Below are positions 60,551-64,000 of a stretch of DNA of 64,000 nucleotides, piece after piece (within the stretch, counting starts at the first letter, position 1; every line of letters begins with the position of its first letter). Origin of the DNA: an uncultured Eubacteriales bacterium (GTDB taxonomy: Bacteria > Bacillota > Clostridia > Christensenellales > Aristaeellaceae). The DNA lies in assembly GCA_902778055.1 (NCBI GenBank), contig CACYWL010000011.1:1-64000 (forward strand). Direction: 5' to 3'. The notes beneath the pieces are model-generated. The model was not told the DNA's origin. It was given only the letters and a program-made list of their open reading frames with translations, and searched no databases. The position numbers were made by a program, and so were the translations under genes.

Positions 60551-63500
60551 ATGGAAACAATTGTACAGCAGTTTCTGGAACAGGCCGGGAAGCACCCGAA
60601 TCACACGGCGGTGCTGGACATCCATGGGGCTGTTACATATGACCGCCTGAACCGCCTTTCCGCTTATCTTGCGGAGAGAATTCTGGATAAGCTCGGCGGA
60701 AAGGAAGGCCGCGGCCGGATTGCCGTGCTGCTGCCCCGGACCAGGGATTTTATCACCGCCATGCTCGCGGTGCAGCGGGCCGGGTGCGCGTTCGTGCCCA
60801 TCGACGGGGAATATCCCGCGGAGCGGGTGCGCAGCATCCTGGAGGATGTGGACTGCGCCCTGTGCTTCACCACGAAGGAAAGAGCGGGAGATATCGGAGA
60901 CGTTCCGGCTCTGCTGCCGGAGGAGGTCTTTCCCGAGGGAGAGGACATTCCGGAAGCGGATCTGACCCTGGATCTTTCCGACCCGGACGCGGAGGGCTAT
61001 ATCCTGTATACCTCCGGATCGACCGGAAAGCCCAAGGGCGTCGTTCACAGGCAGTCCATCCTGTGCTGCGCGCCCGCGGTGTTTGCCGGACAGATTCCCA
61101 TGACGGAGCATTCCCGGGCGCTGAACATTGCCGGCTTCAGCTTTATCGCGAGCCTGCTGGACTTTACGACGATGCTGAGCTGCGGCGGCAGCGTGTATAT
61201 CGCCAACGAGACGGAACGGAAAAACATGGAGGCGATCCATACGCTGTTCATGAAACGGAAGATCACCGGCATGTTCTGCCCGCCCCAGATGTACAGCGTG
61301 CTGCAGAAGCTTTACGGAGACCTGCCGCTGGAATATGTGATCCTCTCGGGGGAGAAGGCGCAGGGAACGGAATACGGGCCGGGCGTGCTGGAGCTCTTCG
61401 GCTCCAGCGAATGCTTCTGCACTCTGCTGCATCCGGCCGGAAGCGGCGGACCGGAGTGCCTGGGAAAACCGTGCAGCGGCGTGGAGGTATGGCTCCTGGA
61501 CGAGGAAGGCCGGAAAATCGAGCAGCCCGGGGACATCGGGGAGCTCTGCATCAGCAGCCCCTGGATGGCGGACGGTTACAACAATCTGCCGAAGGAAACG
61601 GCGGAACGCTTTGCGGAAAACCCCTTCCGGCCCGGGACACGCCTGTATCACAGCGGGGACCAGATGGCCTGGGATGAAGAAGGCCGCCTGATCTTCCACG
61701 GGCGGAACGACCGGATGGTGAAGGTTCGGGGATACCGGGTCGAGCTGGGCGAAATCGACCAGGTTGTGAGAAGACTGGAGTCGGTCGGGGAAGCGGCCTG
61801 CGTGAATGTCCGCGTCCACGGCGGGGACCTGATCTGCTGCTACTATACCGGGAAGGAAACCTCCCCGGAGGAGATGAAGGCCCATGTGGGCCGGTACCTG
61901 CCGGAATACATGATTCCGGAATACTTTATTCACCTGGACGCCATGCTCCGGAACGACCGGAACAAGATCGACTATCCGGCGCTGAAGGCCCTGGAAATCC
62001 GGACGGAGGAGGCGGAGTACGAGCCGCCCAGAACGGAGACGGAGGAGCGGGTCTGCGAAGCCTTCGCCCAGACCCTGGACATGCCCCGGGTCAGCGCCGC
62101 GGCCAGCTTCTTTGACTGCGGAGGAACCAGCCTCAGCGCCGCGCTGCTGATCAGCCGGCTGTCGGACGGGAAGGCCGCGCTGTCCTTCCAGGATATTTCC
62201 CTCCATCCCACGCCCCGGGAGCTGGCGGCCTTCCTGGAATCCCGCCGGGACGCGGCGCTGCCGGCCATGGACCGGGAAATCTATCCCCTGACCAAAACCC
62301 AGATGGGCATTTATCTGGAAAGCCTGACCGGCGGCAGCAAGGCCACCTATACCATCCCGTATCTGGCCCGGGCCGCGGAGGGCATCGGCGCGGAAGCGCT
62401 GAAGGACGCCGTGAAAAAGGTGCTGGACGCCCATCCCGGCATGAAATACGTCATTCGGACCGACGCCCAGGGCATGCCCGGCATGGTGCCCGTGCCGGAC
62501 GCGGAGACGGATATTCCCGTTTTTGAAGGGACGGAGGAAGGCCGGCTGGACTTCATGAAGACCTTCATGCCCGTGGTGCCGATGATGGATCACGCGCTGT
62601 TCTGCCCCGCGGTGTACCGGACGCCGGAAAGATGCTACCTGGCGATCAAGACGCACCTGATTTTCTTTGACGGAACATCCATCAGCCAGTTCATCGCGGA
62701 GATGAACCGGGCGCTGGCGGGCAGACCCCTGGAGGGGGAGGAGTGCACGATCCAGCAGGCCGGCCTTTATGAGGAGCGGCTGATGAACGACGGCTCCCAC
62801 GAGCGGGCGAAGGAATACTGCCTGAACCTGTTCCGGGACATGGACGACAAGCCCGCCCTCCAGGGCGACCTGAACGGGCCGCTGACCCCCGGCGTCAGCA
62901 TGAACATCCGCTATGAGCCCGGCACCCTGACGGCGAAGCGGGTGAAGGCCTTCTGCGACAAGATCCATATTTCCGAAAGCTCCTTCTTCCAGGGGGCGAT
63001 GGGCCTGCTGCTGGGCAAATACCTGAACAGCAGCCAGGTCTCCTTCTCCACGGTCTACAACGGCCGGCCCCTGTCCGAGATGAGCCGCACCATCGGCACG
63101 CTGATCAAGCGGATCCCGGTCTACGCGGACCTGCGGAAGGATATGACGGTGGAGGAGTATCTGAAGGGCGTCAGCCGCCAGATTTTCACCACCATGGCCA
63201 ACGACATCTATTCCTTCGACGAGGTGCTGAAGACCTGCCCCGTTAACGAGGACGTGGAGCTGATCTACCAGGGCGACATGTTCACGGACCAGATGGGGAG
63301 CGAGGGAAGCGGTGCCCCGAATGAGGCTGCGGAAAACCAGTCTGCAAAACTGCTTACCGGCGACAAATGGTTCATGGAGCACTATCACACAGGCATGGTG
63401 ACGGGCTGCATGTCCATCCAGCTTTTCTCCACGGGCGGACTGTACAACCTGACCCTTGAATACCGGAATGAAAAATTCACGGAGAAATGGGTGCGGCGCT

Positions 63501-64000
63501 TTGCCCAGGATCTGTTCAAGACGGCGGAAGGGCTGATGCACGCCGAGCGGATCGGCGAGGTTGGCCTGATGACGGATGAGGACCGGGCACAGCAGGAGGC
63601 CTTCAACAGGACCCGGGTGCCGATGAATTTTGAGCCGGTGCACGAGCAGATCAGCCGGCGCGCCCGGGAGAATCCGGACCGGCCGGCCGTCACCGCCGCC
63701 GGAAGGACGCTGACCTTCCGGGAGCTGGACCTGCTGTCCTCCCGGCTGGCGGACGCGCTCATCCGGAAGGGCATCGGAGAGGACAAGCTGGTCGGCGTGC
63801 TGTTTGACCGCAATGTATGGGCCTATGTGGCGGAAATCGCCGTGCTCAAGGCCGGCGGCGCCTTCATGCCCTTTATCCCGGAATACCCGGACGACCGGAT
63901 CCAGTACTGCATGAAGGACAGCGACAGCCCGCTGCTGCTCACCTGCCGCGCGCAGGCGGAGGGAAGGCAGCTGCTCCGGGACAGCCGGTATGAAATGCTG
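60551..64000 (+). CDS. non-ribosomal peptide synthetase, 3' end beyond the window
   Basis: The 1150 codons present give A - PCP - C - A (partial). The first adenylation domain (about 1-490) has ILYTSGSTGKPKGVVH near residue 157, YHSGDQMAWDEEGRL, VKVRGYRVELGEID and the end motif RNKIDYPAL. The carrier domain has FFDCGGTSLSAALL, with the pantetheine Ser at 527. The condensation domain (about 580-1010) starts YPLTKTQMGIYLE, but its active-site motif reads HLIFFDG at 702-708, so the second His is Leu. The second A domain starts near 1020 (TLTFRELDLLSSRLADAL). In the first A domain, the position of the usual Asp (235 in GrsA) appears to be Ile199. GAGGG lies upstream of the ATG. Confidence 0.9.
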   Translation, partial: METIVQQFLEQAGKHPNHTAVLDIHGAVTYDRLNRLSAYLAERILDKLGGKEGRGRIAVLLPRTRDFITAMLAVQRAGCAFVPIDGEYPAERVRSILEDVDCALCFTTKERAGDIGDVPALLPEEVFPEGEDIPEADLTLDLSDPDAEGYILYTSGSTGKPKGVVHRQSILCCAPAVFAGQIPMTEHSRALNIAGFSFIASLLDFTTMLSCGGSVYIANETERKNMEAIHTLFMKRKITGMFCPPQMYSVLQKLYGDLPLEYVILSGEKAQGTEYGPGVLELFGSSECFCTLLHPAGSGGPECLGKPCSGVEVWLLDEEGRKIEQPGDIGELCISSPWMADGYNNLPKETAERFAENPFRPGTRLYHSGDQMAWDEEGRLIFHGRNDRMVKVRGYRVELGEIDQVVRRLESVGEAACVNVRVHGGDLICCYYTGKETSPEEMKAHVGRYLPEYMIPEYFIHLDAMLRNDRNKIDYPALKALEIRTEEAEYEPPRTETEERVCEAFAQTLDMPRVSAAASFFDCGGTSLSAALLISRLSDGKAALSFQDISLHPTPRELAAFLESRRDAALPAMDREIYPLTKTQMGIYLESLTGGSKATYTIPYLARAAEGIGAEALKDAVKKVLDAHPGMKYVIRTDAQGMPGMVPVPDAETDIPVFEGTEEGRLDFMKTFMPVVPMMDHALFCPAVYRTPERCYLAIKTHLIFFDGTSISQFIAEMNRALAGRPLEGEECTIQQAGLYEERLMNDGSHERAKEYCLNLFRDMDDKPALQGDLNGPLTPGVSMNIRYEPGTLTAKRVKAFCDKIHISESSFFQGAMGLLLGKYLNSSQVSFSTVYNGRPLSEMSRTIGTLIKRIPVYADLRKDMTVEEYLKGVSRQIFTTMANDIYSFDEVLKTCPVNEDVELIYQGDMFTDQMGSEGSGAPNEAAENQSAKLLTGDKWFMEHYHTGMVTGCMSIQLFSTGGLYNLTLEYRNEKFTEKWVRRFAQDLFKTAEGLMHAERIGEVGLMTDEDRAQQEAFNRTRVPMNFEPVHEQISRRARENPDRPAVTAAGRTLTFRELDLLSSRLADALIRKGIGEDKLVGVLFDRNVWAYVAEIAVLKAGGAFMPFIPEYPDDRIQYCMKDSDSPLLLTCRAQAEGRQLLRDSRYEML

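Noticed and set aside
60491..63643. 1050-codon minus-strand open frame across the NRPS region
   Set aside because: It is a shadow of the NRPS reading frame. The plus-strand frame has A, PCP and C motifs throughout.

Overview
The window looks like a chromosomal contig from a Gram-positive anaerobe of the class Clostridia. Pointers are AGGAGG-type ribosome binding sites, frequent GTG/TTG starts, a sortase-type cell-wall anchor, a His-Xaa-Ser radical SAM cluster, a divergent PAP2 / NusG-II / Gx-transporter / ApbE / FMN-binding cluster and MetNIQ. The chromosome is GC-rich, and a rumen or gut clostridium is a guess from gene content only. Composition splits the window. About 0.37-2.05 kb and everything right of about 29.3 kb are GC-rich with strong G/C third-position bias. 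The 2.1-29.3 kb stretch is visibly AT-richer and reads as an accessory island.

Island, left part (0-10.5 kb): gene debris (a DUF2779 gene with a broken 3' end, a beheaded lipoprotein, scraps of two helicase-like genes and of an AlbA_2-type ATP-binding protein), a RecB-like PD-(D/E)XK nuclease, and a complete McrBC-type restriction operon with two small upstream ORFs. A 148-bp direct repeat (96-243 and 10362-10509) brackets this segment. Middle (10.8-18.2 kb): a large surface protein with three 117-residue repeats and an IPKTG anchor, then a second McrB-like system pairing a MrcB_N/AAA protein with a DUF2357 nuclease.

Island, core (18.6-25.2 kb): one tightly packed operon encoding an extended His-Xaa-Ser (Hxs) peptide-modification system. 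It holds HxsD, a second small HxsD-like protein, an A24 prepilin-peptidase-like membrane protein, radical SAM proteins HxsC and HxsB, a MORN-repeat membrane protein, the His-Xaa-Ser repeat protein HxsA and a secreted trypsin-like protease. HxsB and HxsC presumably modify HxsA with help from HxsD; the peptidase, MORN protein and protease suggest export and processing at the cell surface. The rest of the island holds a Big_2 secreted protein, a voltage-gated potassium channel and a small secreted protein.

Core-like part (29.3-64 kb): a GH2 glycosidase; a metNIQ-amidohydrolase operon read leftward behind a Cys/Met-rich leader peptide with alternative RNA hairpins (candidate attenuator); prfC and typA; an orphan antitoxin; pyrH; a polar amino-acid ABC transporter behind ArgR-like boxes; an SH3 protein; a signalling operon (two-TM sensor, solute-binding protein, 1281-aa propeller/HD-GYP protein, BMP-family binding protein); a patatin; a flavin/electron-transfer cluster; a MATE exporter; and the first 1150 codons of a non-ribosomal peptide synthetase that runs off the right edge.

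The GC-rich part is peppered with short palindromic repeats of two related types (GGAACGA...TCGTTCC and AAGACA...TGTCTT). At three places they sit exactly where a gene has been cut, which links them to local deletions. No rRNA, tRNA or CRISPR array was seen.
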